From Acidobacteriaceae bacterium (GTDB lineage: Bacteria > Acidobacteriota > Terriglobia > Terriglobales > Acidobacteriaceae), in NCBI GenBank assembly GCA_003131585.1, contig PKVW01000016.1, positions 43,183-97,901 on the forward strand: DNA of 54,719 nucleotides, in the 5' to 3' direction. The first letter of the stretch is position 1. The number at the start of each line of letters is the position of its first letter. The position numbers were made by a program, and so were the translations under genes. The notes under the pieces are model-generated. The model worked only from the letters and a program-made list of their open reading frames with translations. It did not search any database and was not told the origin of the DNA. Positions 1-9,604 of this stretch are shown piece after piece.

Positions 1-594
1 CTGGTCCTGCGTTCATAGTCCTCTCAAAGCTGCTTGGCCGGGTCTTCGATCCGGTGCAGGATTGTAAAATCTCACGATTTCAAGTTCCCCATTTGGTTGC
101 GGCAGGCTCTCACACGCTGGCGCACAGCCACTTTTCTTGCGGGGGCCTCTCCACTTGCTCGGTCACACCACTCAGTCACACCCGTCAATCGTCAAGTCTC
201 GCGAAGGCGTTCGGGGGGCATGGCCCAATCTCCATGCGGGATTGCGGGTTGGGCTGGACGCAATCGTAGACGCAATCGCGATCGACCGCTCTCTGGTGAA
301 ACAAACTCGTACTGGCGAAAAAACTCTAAATGTTTGCGTAGCTTTTATCCGTTATCCGTTATCGGAATCGGTCGCGCCGCCGGGAACGGCCTGGGGCGCG
401 GAAGGCCTACGCGGGAACGAGGCCAATGAGAACAACTTAATGGTACTCGCCCATGCGCGGACGCGCAAGTGCAAAGTGGGCGCGCTTTTGCACAGTAGGA
501 CATGACTGTCAGGGCTTCGGCTTCCAAGCTTCGGCTCAGGAACTCATCCGAGGCAGCGCTCCGCGGATGCGGAGCGCTGTTCGGTTTATAGCGC
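1..594. other. Left-edge region without a supportable gene
   Basis: I find no convincing gene in this stretch. The short open frames on both strands lack recognisable domains, overlap each other and have no good ribosome binding site. The only clear structure is the palindrome at 554-579 just beyond the stop codon of the S53 peptidase gene. The region may be the downstream flank of a gene lying outside the window. Confidence 0.5.
554..579. terminator. Perfect hairpin after the S53 peptidase gene
   Basis: An 11-bp perfect inverted repeat (554-564 with 569-579) encloses a GGAT loop, 16 bp beyond the stop codon of the minus-strand peptidase gene. No T-run follows on the minus strand, so it is a terminator-like or RNA-stabilising hairpin rather than a textbook intrinsic terminator. 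Confidence 0.5.
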
Positions 595-3432
595 TTAGTG
601 CGCCGTCACGGTGAGCGTGATCGTAAGCGAGTTGGTAACCGGGTTCGCGCCGCCGGTGGTGGCGCTAATTGTCACCGTGTACGTTCCGGGTGGCGTGCCG
701 GGATTGTTCTGGCTGCTATTGCTGCTGCCGCCGCAAGCGCCCATCCACAGTGTGGAGAAGCCGAGAACCACGATCAGGCTGAGCAGGCGCAGTCCGCGAG
801 TGCGCGATCCCGTCGCGAAAACAATTCCAAACACGCCGGGGAGCAGCAACGCGTAGAAGATGCGGCTGCCGCCGCCCAGCGACGGGCGCAGTAGTTGCGT
901 TATGGGCGCCGTGGTCGAGATGTTGAGCGTGACCGGGGTTACGTTGGTTGGCGAAGGTGGGCTGAAGTTGCATTGCGACTCAGACGGCAGTCCGGTGCAA
1001 CTATAGGTGAGCGGCAGGGCCGTGGTGGAGTTGTTGGTGAAGCCCGTCGTGCTATTGACAGTAATCACGACCGGAACAGTTCCGCCGGCAGACACGGGAA
1101 ACACGGTGGCGGTTGTCGTGAGGGTGAAGGTTTCGGTAGTCGCACTTACCGTAAGGCTGACGGATGTGCTGGTGTTCGCCGAATTGGTGGGGGTAATGGT
1201 AATCGTCTGCGGGCCGGAGGGCGCCATGTTGGCCAGCGTGGAGATCGTCAACACGGTGGTCGCGGCAGTTACGCCGTTGAACGTGACACTCGGCGGATTG
1301 AAGCTGCAGGTCGCGCCCGTGGGCAGACCCGTACAACTGCTGGGAGCAAAGTTCACAACTGTTCCGGTGGACCCGGTCACTGGCGAGATGGTCAGGGTGG
1401 CCGTGGCTGATTGTCCTGCGGGGAGCGGGGTAGGACTCAGGCTGCTGGCCGTGAGCTGAAAGTCCGGCGCGGTCGAGGCGGCCCACGCGAGCGCGAGCGC
1501 ATTGGCATCCACGGAACCAAGGCCGGTGACTTGATCGTAGCCGGCGCCGGCACTAAAGCCGAACTGCACTGTGCCGCTAGGGCAGTCCGTGGTTCCGCTG
1601 GTGCAAGGCACGATGTTGTTGCCGGTGGTCACATCGTGGAAAGCGGTGGGATTGCTGGCCGCTAAACTGTAGAGATTGTGATTGGCGTTGCCAAGGCCAG
1701 CGGTAGATTGAAATCCATTGGTAACCAGGTATTGATCGACTAGCGTCGCAATCGCGGCAAAAGCAGGGGCGGCGGCGGAGGTACCGCCGACCACGTCTAG
1801 ATTGGTGCTAGCGTCCCGGAAGCCATTGGTACAGGTTGCCACGATGGTGCCGCTCGGATCATCCTCGGAACAGAACAAATAACCGTCATGGTCGGCCGAC
1901 CCATTCAGTGCAAGATCGGGCACATCGCGTTTACCGTCGGCGGGCACGCCCGTGCCAGTTTGCCAAAGCGGTTTCGTAAAGAGCGTACTCGCCCCGCCGC
2001 CTGAAGCTGAAATGAATCCGTTCAGTGCGATGTCTTCCGCACTGTCGTTCCAGCCCATCTCGGGAATGTAGATAAGAGCCGAAGAGATGGCGTCGTTTCC
2101 CCCGGTCGTGCCGCTCCAGAAGGGGGGGTCGGAGGTGGCATTTCCGCCGCTCACGGCGGCCTGACCGTCCCCGAAGAACTCAGTCCCGCCCATGCCTGTC
2201 ACCTCTGGAATAGCGGCGGGAATGTCAACTGCGAAACCGTGAGTCGCGGAAGGGACATGAAAATCGCAGTCGGCGGCGCCGGAATCGCCTGAGGACGAGA
2301 CGACGGTCTGGCCCTGCGTGTTGGCTTGCTGTACCCATCCCTGCATCGTCTGGGCGAAGGCGAGGCCAATATTCGCCTCGCAGTTCCCATAGCTGTTGCT
2401 GATGACTGGGGCAAGGTTTTGGTCGATAGCGTATTGCAGGGCATTGAACGCCCCAAACGAGCGATTAGTACAGGACTCGCCGCTGGCCAAACCGGCGTAA
2501 ACCAGAATGACGCTCGCATTCTTAGCCACTGCGCCCGACCACTCCACGTCGAGATCGGATTCGCCTTCGTCTCCCGAACAGCGTGTCGACGTGCCAGTAC
2601 CGGGCTCGAGCAGCAGCGTGGGAACATTCGCCGGTAGGCCGGCTGCGCTGCGGAAATGGGCTACATCGGCCAGGTTGATGGAGCTTTGTCCCGTGAGCGC
2701 GATCTTCTGGCCGGCGCCGTCAATGCCTGCGGCATAAAGGGCCTGGACGTCGTAAATGGTGGCGAAGTCACCGGGCGCCAAAAAATGATTGCCGGAGATA
2801 TGAGAGGTGAAATACGGGTCGGCCCCGTCCGAGGACATCCTGCGAAGGTTCGCCCGCGGCTTGGGCTGGAAGTTGTGCAGATTCTGCACGGCCAGCGCAA
2901 TTCCTGATAGTGCGGCTGGAACCGAAGGCTCGGTGGCGTTCGCATAATGCATCTCGCCGCCAACCAAGTAGTTGTGAATTTCAGTATGGAAGACAACTTC
3001 GATCTGCGCGACCGTACCCTCAAAAAAGACTTGGTTGCGGCTGTTCGCGGTACGGGTGACGGTTAGACCTTGCGATTGCAGCCAGGAAACGACTTTATTG
3101 ATGTCGTTATGGCTCATTCCGAAGCGATCCGCGAACTGCGCCGGGGTGAGCCACTTGTGGTAATTCGGTGACGACGTGTCCTGCTGCTGGGCCAGCAGGT
3201 TATTCAGAGCGCTTTGCTGGGCCGCTGAGGGTTTGAACGCCAGAGAAACCCCGCTCATCAAGCGGTTGCTGTCGGCGCGGCCCTGGTCAAATTCGGCTTT
3301 GGCTAAGCCGTGAACGTTACCCCTAAGTGCAACCATCTGACCGCTGTTCAGTGGGCCCAGGATGCGGTCGGGCTGGGCGGCGAAGCATAGGGTTGAGGCT
3401 AGAAGTGGCAGAAGAAACTTCCAAAGGCGCAT
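595..3432 (-). CDS. Secreted S53 (sedolisin/kumamolisin) peptidase with Ig-like C-terminus
   Basis: A 945-residue secreted acid serine peptidase of the sedolisin family. A signal peptide covers about residues 1-19. Residues 30-190 match the pro-kumamolisin activation domain, which is cut off during maturation. The catalytic domain follows: ESDLD gives the Glu291/Asp295 pair, and the GGTSAAAP motif carries the nucleophile Ser552. Residues from about 660 are a Thr/Ser-rich Ig/BACON-like region, and near 860-900 there are hydrophobic stretches with a Cys in GACGGSS, a layout often seen in acidobacterial S53 enzymes. The role is probably extracellular protein degradation at low pH. The gene lies 159 bp downstream of fdhE on the same strand but has no functional link to it. 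Family assignment is secure; the substrate is unknown. Confidence 0.93.
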   Translation of the reverse strand: MRLWKFLLPLLASTLCFAAQPDRILGPLNSGQMVALRGNVHGLAKAEFDQGRADSNRLMSGVSLAFKPSAAQQSALNNLLAQQQDTSSPNYHKWLTPAQFADRFGMSHNDINKVVSWLQSQGLTVTRTANSRNQVFFEGTVAQIEVVFHTEIHNYLVGGEMHYANATEPSVPAALSGIALAVQNLHNFQPKPRANLRRMSSDGADPYFTSHISGNHFLAPGDFATIYDVQALYAAGIDGAGQKIALTGQSSINLADVAHFRSAAGLPANVPTLLLEPGTGTSTRCSGDEGESDLDVEWSGAVAKNASVILVYAGLASGESCTNRSFGAFNALQYAIDQNLAPVISNSYGNCEANIGLAFAQTMQGWVQQANTQGQTVVSSSGDSGAADCDFHVPSATHGFAVDIPAAIPEVTGMGGTEFFGDGQAAVSGGNATSDPPFWSGTTGGNDAISSALIYIPEMGWNDSAEDIALNGFISASGGGASTLFTKPLWQTGTGVPADGKRDVPDLALNGSADHDGYLFCSEDDPSGTIVATCTNGFRDASTNLDVVGGTSAAAPAFAAIATLVDQYLVTNGFQSTAGLGNANHNLYSLAASNPTAFHDVTTGNNIVPCTSGTTDCPSGTVQFGFSAGAGYDQVTGLGSVDANALALAWAASTAPDFQLTASSLSPTPLPAGQSATATLTISPVTGSTGTVVNFAPSSCTGLPTGATCSFNPPSVTFNGVTAATTVLTISTLANMAPSGPQTITITPTNSANTSTSVSLTVSATTETFTLTTTATVFPVSAGGTVPVVITVNSTTGFTNNSTTALPLTYSCTGLPSESQCNFSPPSPTNVTPVTLNISTTAPITQLLRPSLGGGSRIFYALLLPGVFGIVFATGSRTRGLRLLSLIVVLGFSTLWMGACGGSSNSSQNNPGTPPGTYTVTISATTGGANPVTNSLTITLTVTAH

Positions 3433-3591
3433 GAAATACTCCGTTTGCCGGCTGGGGTTGATTGCCGTGTTCCTTAGCTTATACGGATTTATGGCAGTGC
3501 GATCAAGTTCTATGGAAGGGCTTTATGGAACGAAGGTTGTATGGCGGTCCCAAAATACAAAGTCGCGCGGGACGGACGATTCCGATTTGGC

Positions 3592-4440
3592 TCACATTCC
3601 GAACAGGTTGGGATGGAGTTTGGCGTAACCGTGCTCTTGCGCCCAAAGGTCGAGCGGGACGGAAGCGAGTTCGTCGACCAGGGGGTCGGCGAGGCCGTTT
3701 TTGGTGAGGTCGATGGACTTGATGTAGGTCTGGCAGGTATCGCAGCACTCGACGCGAATGTAAGGGAAGCTGTCGGCGGTGTAGACCGGGAGCTTGGCAT
3801 GGTCTTCCTGCCCGCATCCGGGACAGACGATGCGGCGAAACTCCCATTCGGCGAGGCAGAAACCGCAGAGCAGGCTGCGGCGTCCGCCATCGCCCTGCTG
3901 GCGGAGAACGCCGAGCGCGGGTTTGCGATTGCAGAAGGGGCATAGGGAATGGGTGTAGCCGTCAAGTTGCATCGGGGCGCGGGAGCGGACGAATTCGGCG
4001 TAAGGCTGAAGAAAAGCTAGCGCGAGGAATTCCTGGGCGTCGACGGGCGCGTCGCCGTGGGCGGACCAGCATGCATTCAGCAGGTCAGACCAGGAACCGG
4101 AGGTCTCATTGCGCAGATCGTGCGCGACCTGGGCGAGGCGCGCTGGGCCCTTTTCTTCCACGAGGGAAAGAAACTGCGGGAAGCTGGCGACGAGTTCGGT
4201 CAAGTCCCGGTCATTTGCAGCTCCAGCATCTTGCTGGCCCGGTAGGGGACGGGACACCCGCGCTTCTTCTTGCAAGACAGCCGGCGAGACGCCGGCGCTA
4301 CCGCGCTCCAACCGCTGGTAGAGGCCTTCCTGGAAGCGGGCCGTGTGAATGTAGAAGCCGAGGATCTCCGCGGCGAAGGGATGCCGGGCGGCTAAGTGTT
4401 CCGCGCGCCGGATGCGCCGCTGCCATGCAGTGTTCGCCAC
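3592..4440 (-). CDS. fdhE: Formate dehydrogenase accessory protein FdhE
   Basis: About 282 residues, the usual FdhE size. FdhE is a cytoplasmic rubredoxin-like protein needed for maturation of respiratory formate dehydrogenase. The C-terminal half has the family's Cys pairs: CPFC, CGFC, CPGC and CDTC. I start at GTG 4440 because the frame upstream of it is antisense to the fdnG leader and is Pro/Arg/Ser-rich without homology; an earlier start is possible in principle. The gene is divergent from fdnG with a 178-bp shared control region, which fits its role. Oddity: residues about 47-66 (SAGVSPAVLQ and following) are encoded by a palindromic REP-like repeat inserted in frame at 4243-4302. The zinc-binding half is untouched, so the protein may still work. 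Confidence 0.9.
   Translation of the reverse strand: MANTAWQRRIRRAEHLAARHPFAAEILGFYIHTARFQEGLYQRLERGSAGVSPAVLQEEARVSRPLPGQQDAGAANDRDLTELVASFPQFLSLVEEKGPARLAQVAHDLRNETSGSWSDLLNACWSAHGDAPVDAQEFLALAFLQPYAEFVRSRAPMQLDGYTHSLCPFCNRKPALGVLRQQGDGGRRSLLCGFCLAEWEFRRIVCPGCGQEDHAKLPVYTADSFPYIRVECCDTCQTYIKSIDLTKNGLADPLVDELASVPLDLWAQEHGYAKLHPNLFGM
4243..4302. repeat. REP-like palindrome inserted in frame in fdhE
   Basis: About 60 bp with a perfect stem GCCGGCG / CGCCGGC (4280-4286 and 4290-4296, AGA loop). It is translated as SAGVSPAVLQ and following in FdhE. The same peptide is familiar from REP-type repeats in other bacterial genomes. It lies before the conserved Cys-rich half and keeps the frame open. 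Confidence 0.65.
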
Positions 4441-4559
4441 CGGGCGATTATGGGGCTTCGACGGGGCGCAAGCAAATGTGCCGGCGGCAGAACTTAACCG
4501 CTGAGGACACAGACGTCGCGGAGGAGAGCTTCCTCGGGCTTGCACCAGCGGGCTTTCCG

Positions 4560-4588
4560 TTGACTGCGATGAGCGGTGGGAATATAGT
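4560..4588 (+). promoter_or_regulatory. Sigma70-type promoter of fdnGHI
   Basis: TTGACT at 4560-4565 and TATAGT at 4583-4588 are separated by 17 bp, a near-consensus arrangement 30 bp before the fdnG start codon. The ribosome binding site GGAGG at 4607-4611 is 7 bp before ATG 4619. Confidence 0.6.
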
Positions 4589-4618
4589 TTCGGGAAGTTT
4601 GGGTCTGGAGGATGCGCA

Positions 4619-7600
4619 ATGGAACTCTCCCGCAGAACCTTCCTTCGAGGCGCGCTCGCTGGTGGAGCGGGTTTCTCTCTTCTGGGATTCGATCTGACTC
4701 CTGCGGTGGCGCAGCTTAAGGAACTCAAAATCGTCCGCGCCACGGAGACGCGATCGACTTGTCCGTATTGTTCCGTGAGCTGCGGCGTCCTCATTTACAC
4801 CATCGGCGATAAAGCCAAGAACGTGACGCCACAGGTGATTCACGTCGAGGGCGACCCGGACCATCCCATCAATCGCGGCACGCTTTGTCCGAAGGGGGCA
4901 TCGCTCGAGCAGGACATCCTCAATCCGCGGCGACTGCTGAAGCCGCAGGTGCGGCGGCCCGGCTCGGATCATTGGGAAGACATTGCCTGGACGCAAGCCC
5001 TCGACGAGATCGCGCACTGGGTGAAGAAGACGCGCGACGACACCTTCATCGAGAAAGACGCGCAGGGACATACGGTGAACCGCTGCGAAGGCATGGCATG
5101 GATCGGCGGCTGCACCGACACCAACGAGTTCAACTATCTCGTGGTGAAAACCATGCGCAGCCTGGGGCTCACTTATATAGAAAACCAGGCCAGGGTTTGA
5201 CACGGACCCACGGTCTCAAGTTTGGGACCAACATTTGGACGCGGGGCCATGACGAATGGCTGGATCGACATCAAGAACACCGACATGATGTTGATCATGG
5301 GCGGAAACCCCGCCGAGAATCATCCCTGCGGGTTCAAATGGGCCATCGAAGCCAAGCGAACCCGCAACGCGAAGATGATCGTGGTGGATCCGCGCTATAC
5401 GCGCACGGCTGCGACCTCGGATCTGTTCCTTCAGATTCGCGCGGGTTCGGATATTGCGTTTCTGGGTGGAATGCTTCGCTACGCGATCGAAAACAACCGC
5501 ATCGCGCACGACTATCTGGTTAACTACACCAACGCCGCCTTCATCGTAAAGGAAGGCTTCCAACTTCCTGAGGATGGACTGTACTCGGGCTTCGACCCGG
5601 CGACACAGACCTATGACAAGGCAACCTGGAATTATCAGGAAGGCGGAGACCTGAGCGGGGAGGCCGCCACCGCCGCGCCGGTGAGCGGACATTCGAGCGC
5701 CAGCCCGCTCCCGGCCCATACTCAGCCGGCCACGAACCAATCCGGGCCTGGCCTCACGGGGCAGGGCTATCAGGGCGCAAGCGGAGCCGGAGCGAAAACC
5801 GCGGAGCCCGCCAAGCCCGCGCCTACTCTGCCCTCAAACACAGCTTATGATCTGACGTTGCAGCATCCCCGCTGCGTATTCCAGTTGTTGAAACAACAGT
5901 ATTCGCGTTACACGCCGGAAATGGTCGAGCGCATCACCGGCATCCCGAAAGATCAGTTCCTAAAGGCTGCCGATCTGTTCACCTCCGTCCGCAAAGATGG
6001 CGACATGAAGCAAGTGGGCACCATCTTGTACGCGGTGGGGTGGACGCAACACAGCTTTGGCACGCAGATCATCCGCGCCGCGGCAATTTTGCAGTTGCTG
6101 CTGGGCAACATCGGGCGCGCCGGAGGCGGCATCAACGCGCTTCGCGGCCACTCGAACATTCAGGGCGCTACCGACATGGGCGGGGTGTTCGACATCTGGC
6201 CGGGTTACCTGAAGACGCCGAGTCCGGCCGACGTTGACCTGGCCACTTATTTGAAACGAACCACGCCAACTTCTTCCAAGCCGGCCCCGTGGGAGTCGTT
6301 TAACTACTGGTCGAACATGCCCAAGTTTACCGTCTCCTACTTGAAAGCCATGTACGGGGACGCAGCTACGAAAGAAAACGATTTCGGCTTCCATTACATG
6401 CCGAAGGTGGATCGCAATTATTCCTGGACCCAGATCTGGGACAACATGTATCGCGGGTCGGTGAAGGGGATGCTCGCCTTCGGCATGAACGGCGTTGCCA
6501 TTGGGCCGGACTCGCAGAAAAACATTGACGCGCTCAAGAAAGCCGACTGGCTCGTCGTCGGCGAGATTTATCCCGACGAGACCAGCGAATTCTGGAAGTC
6601 CCCGGGAATCACGGCCGAGGAAATGAAGACCATCAACACGACAGTCTATCGCCTGGCCTGCGCCGGCTTCGCCGAGAAAGACGGGTCGATGACCAACTCG
6701 GCGCGCTGGCTCCAGTGGAAAAACGTAGCCATCCCTCCTCCGGGCGAGGCTCGTCTGGATCAGGACATCGTCGCGCAAATCTTTCTCCGGGTGCGCGATC
6801 TCTACCAGAAAGAAGGCGGCAAGTATCCAGACCCGATCCTGAATCTCACCTGGGCTTACACGAACGCTCAGCATCCCGCTCTCGGCGATTTGGCCAAGGA
6901 GTTAAACGGCAACGCGCTCGCGGATCTCACCGACCCCAAGACCCAGGTAACTATCAAGCGCGGCCAGCAACTGCCGGGATTCGCCTGGTTGAAAGACGAC
7001 GGCACGACTTCCTGTGGGAACTGGCTCTATTCCGGATGCTGGACCGAGGCGGGAAACCAGCTCGCGCGTCGCGGCACCGACGATCCCTCCGGCCAAGGCA
7101 TCTATCAGAACTGGGCCTGGTCGTGGCCGGCGAATCGCCGCGTTATGTATAACCGCGCGTCCTGCGATTCCTCGGGCAAACCCTGGGATGCCACGCGAAA
7201 GCAGGTGTGGTGGAACGAGTCCACGCAACTCTGGGTGGGAAACGATGTGCCCGACTTTAAACCGGACTCCCACCCGAAGGACCACATGGGGCCGTTCATC
7301 ATGAATCCCGAAGGCATCGGGCGGATCTTTGGGCCTTTAGCCGCGTTGGCAGACGGTCCCTTCCCTGAGCACTACGAGCCGATCGAGAGTCCGGTGCAAA
7401 ACGCATTGCATCCGAATCAATCCAACAATCCCGTGGTTAAGAAGTTCACGACGGCGGCGGATAAGTACGCTACGCCTGGCGACGGGTTCAACATCATCTG
7501 CACCACCTACAGGCTTACTGAGCACTACCACTACTGGACCAAGAACAACCAGATGAACGTGCAACTCATTCCCGAGCCGTTCGTCGAGATTCCCGTCGAA

Positions 7601-7888
7601 TTGGCCGCGGAGCTGGGGATCAAGGGGAACGACAAAGTGAAAGTCACCAGCGCGCGGAGCTACTACGTCGCCAAGGCCTTCGTCACCAAACGCATCAAGC
7701 CGATGACCATCGACGGCAAGAAGATCTATCAGATCGGCATTCCGATCCACCAGGGTTATCGCGGCATTCAGGAAGACGCAGGCAGGAATGCGAGGACCAT
7801 TCTCAACCGCCTGACGCCGACCGTGGTAGATCCCAACGCATACACGCCCGAATTCAAGGGCTTTCTGGTGAAGCTGGAAAAGGCATAG
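4619..7888 (+). CDS. fdnG: Selenocysteine-containing formate dehydrogenase-N alpha subunit
   Basis: Molybdenum/tungsten bis-pterin catalytic subunit that oxidises formate to CO2 on the periplasmic side and passes electrons to FdnH. The gene is one reading frame interrupted by TGA at 5198-5200, which replaces the catalytic selenocysteine (residue 194) in the context NQARV-U-HGPT known from E. coli FdnG. The frame then runs to 7888, 1089 residues in all. The N-terminus has a Tat signal (SRRTFLRG), then the [4Fe-4S] ligands Cys48, Cys51, Cys55 and Cys90. The C-terminal molybdopterin-dinucleotide domain ends like E. coli FdnG. Oddity: residues about 343-405 are an extra Ala/Pro/Gly/Ser-rich low-complexity insert absent from the E. 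coli enzyme. Automatic annotation would split this gene in two at the TGA. A strong ribosome binding site supports the start. Confidence 0.96.
5198..5229 (+). promoter_or_regulatory. Selenocysteine TGA and SECIS-like hairpin in fdnG
   Basis: TGA 5198-5200 is followed after 11 nt by a 6-bp stem (GGTCTC at 5212-5217 with GGGACC at 5224-5229, one T-G pair). The loop is AAGTTT and contains a G-T pair of bases as in bacterial SECIS loops. In E. coli fdhF the apical stem also begins 11 nt after UGA, so the position fits SelB recognition. The hairpin is coding sequence. Confidence 0.8.
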
Positions 7889-7897
7889 CGAAAACGT

Positions 7898-8818
7898 ATG
7901 AGCCAGGCAACCTTAGGAATCCGCAGAATTTCTGGCCATGCTGGACCCGCGCCCGGCGAGGACGTGGAGCGGGCCGAGCAGGTCTGCAAACTGATCGACA
8001 CCACCACATGCATTGGCTGCAAAGCCTGTGAAGTAGCTTGCCTCGAGTGGAATGGGTATACGTTCACCGACACCGTGTTCGACAACAGCTACCAGACGAT
8101 GCCGGAGACGGCGTGGAATTACTGGAACCTGATCAAGTTCAACGAGCACGAGCGCGAAGACGGCAGCATTACGCTGCTGATGCGCAAAGACCAGTGCATG
8201 CACTGCGCCGATCCCGGCTGCCTGGCGGCCTGCCCCGCGGATGGCGCCATCGTTCAATATACGAACGGCATCGTGGATTTTCAGCAGGCGAATTGCATTG
8301 GCTGCGGCTATTGCGTCACCGGGTGCCCATTCGATATCCCCAAGTTCAATCCAGCGACCAAGAAGATGTTCAAGTGCACGCTTTGCGTCGACCGGGTGAG
8401 CGAGGGACTGGAACCGGCCTGCATCAAGTCGTGTCCCACCGGATGTTTGCACTTCGGAAGTAAAGATGACATGAAGGGCTTGGCGGAGACGCGCGCAACT
8501 CAGCTTCGCGAGAACTTCGGCTTCGCGAAAGCTGGAGTCTACGATCCCGCGGGCGTAGGCGGGACGGGCGTCATCTATGTCCTCCACGATGTGACCAATC
8601 CGGAGGCATATGGTGGATTGCCCAAGGATCCTCGTATTCCGCTCCTGGTCAGGCTGTGGAAGGGTCCCGTGAAATGGCTGGGAGGGTGGTCGATGTTTTT
8701 TGGCGTGCTCGGAGTAGCGATCCACTACCTGCGCTACGGGCCCAAGATTCCTCAAGATGGCCACGATAACCGAGATGACTCTGCCCCAGGGCATAGGGAC
8801 GAAGGCGTGAAGCCATGA
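7898..8818 (+). CDS. fdnH: Formate dehydrogenase-N iron-sulfur (beta) subunit
   Basis: 306 residues. It carries electrons from FdnG to the cytochrome b subunit through four [4Fe-4S] clusters. The four Cys clusters are visible: CIGCKACEVAC, CMHCADPGCLAAC, CIGCGYCVTGC and CTLC with the later CIKSC. A single membrane segment near residues 250-270 (KWLGGWSMFFGVLG) anchors it, as in E. coli FdnH. The gene starts 9 bp after fdnG and its end overlaps fdnI by 4 bp (ATGA), so the three are translated as one unit. Assignment is secure. Confidence 0.96.
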   Translation: MSQATLGIRRISGHAGPAPGEDVERAEQVCKLIDTTTCIGCKACEVACLEWNGYTFTDTVFDNSYQTMPETAWNYWNLIKFNEHEREDGSITLLMRKDQCMHCADPGCLAACPADGAIVQYTNGIVDFQQANCIGCGYCVTGCPFDIPKFNPATKKMFKCTLCVDRVSEGLEPACIKSCPTGCLHFGSKDDMKGLAETRATQLRENFGFAKAGVYDPAGVGGTGVIYVLHDVTNPEAYGGLPKDPRIPLLVRLWKGPVKWLGGWSMFFGVLGVAIHYLRYGPKIPQDGHDNRDDSAPGHRDEGVKP

Positions 8819-9483
8819 CGACTCAGGCGCTGTACGTCAAAGAATCCTCGGACGATCAGCTCGAACGCTACAGTTTTGCGGAGCGAATTTGGCATTGGTT
8901 GGGCGGGCTCTCCTACACTTACTGCATGTTGAGCGGGCTGGCGTTGTTCACGCCATACCTCTACTGGCTGGCGGCCGTGCTGGGAGGAGGCCCGACGGCC
9001 CGCTTCTGGCACCCTTGGGTTAGCCTTGTGTTTCTCGCCACGGTTCTGTGGATGTACGCCAAGTGGCTCGCCGATCTTCGCATCACGGATATAGACCACC
9101 GCTGGGTGGAGCACATCAACGACTACGTAACCAATCGTGACGAGAGTCTTCCTCCGCAGGGGCGATTCAACGCTGGACAGAAAGTGTTTTATTGGGTGAT
9201 GTTCTGGGCGGTCTTGGTGCTTCTGGTTTCGGGGATCGTGATGTGGTTTCCCGAGTGGTTTCGCCCGAATTTCCATTTCATCCTTCCCATTGCGGTTATA
9301 TTTCACGAAGCTGCGGCACTGATCTCCATTGGCGCCATCATCATTCATATTTACATGGGCGTTTTCATGGAGCCTAAATCGCTTCGAGCTATGATCCACG
9401 GACGCGTGTCTCGCGCCTGGGCGCGTGCTTATCATCGCCTCTGGTACGAGCGGGTCACGGAAGGGACATCCACGGAGAAGTAA
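8815..9483 (+). CDS. fdnI: Formate dehydrogenase-N cytochrome b556 (gamma) subunit
   Basis: 222 residues with four predicted membrane helices. It holds two haems b and reduces quinone at the cytoplasmic face. Candidate haem ligands are His in RIWHWLGG, His in FWHPWVS, and the two His in FHEAAAL and IIHIYMG, a pattern matching the FdnI family. It overlaps fdnH by the ATGA junction and closes the operon. There is a T-run near 9531-9537 but no convincing stem before it. Confidence 0.94.
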   Translation: MTTQALYVKESSDDQLERYSFAERIWHWLGGLSYTYCMLSGLALFTPYLYWLAAVLGGGPTARFWHPWVSLVFLATVLWMYAKWLADLRITDIDHRWVEHINDYVTNRDESLPPQGRFNAGQKVFYWVMFWAVLVLLVSGIVMWFPEWFRPNFHFILPIAVIFHEAAALISIGAIIIHIYMGVFMEPKSLRAMIHGRVSRAWARAYHRLWYERVTEGTSTEK

Positions 9484-9604
9484 TGGGCGCGATCGGCGTC
9501 GAAGGCAATCCAAAGCGGAAAGCCAGCCGATTTTTTTGCGCAATCGACTTACATCCGGGATTTCAGGATAGAATCTCAGGCTAGATACAACGCCGAGAGG
9601 ATTC

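Noticed and set aside
34-527. Overlapping small frames at the left edge
   Set aside because: They lack domains, ribosome binding sites and normal composition and overlap on both strands.
598-3023. Many long frames antisense or shifted within the S53 peptidase gene
   Set aside because: They are shadows of a GC-rich gene with low-complexity tail; none has recognisable protein features.
4441-4794. Longer FdhE N-terminus
   Set aside because: The extra 118 residues are Pro/Arg/Ser-rich, unlike FdhE, and antisense to the fdnG promoter and Tat signal sequence.
5222-7888. Separate gene starting at ATG/TTG downstream of the TGA in fdnG
   Set aside because: It is the C-terminal part of fdnG; the TGA is selenocysteine and the conserved HGPT motif precedes any internal start.
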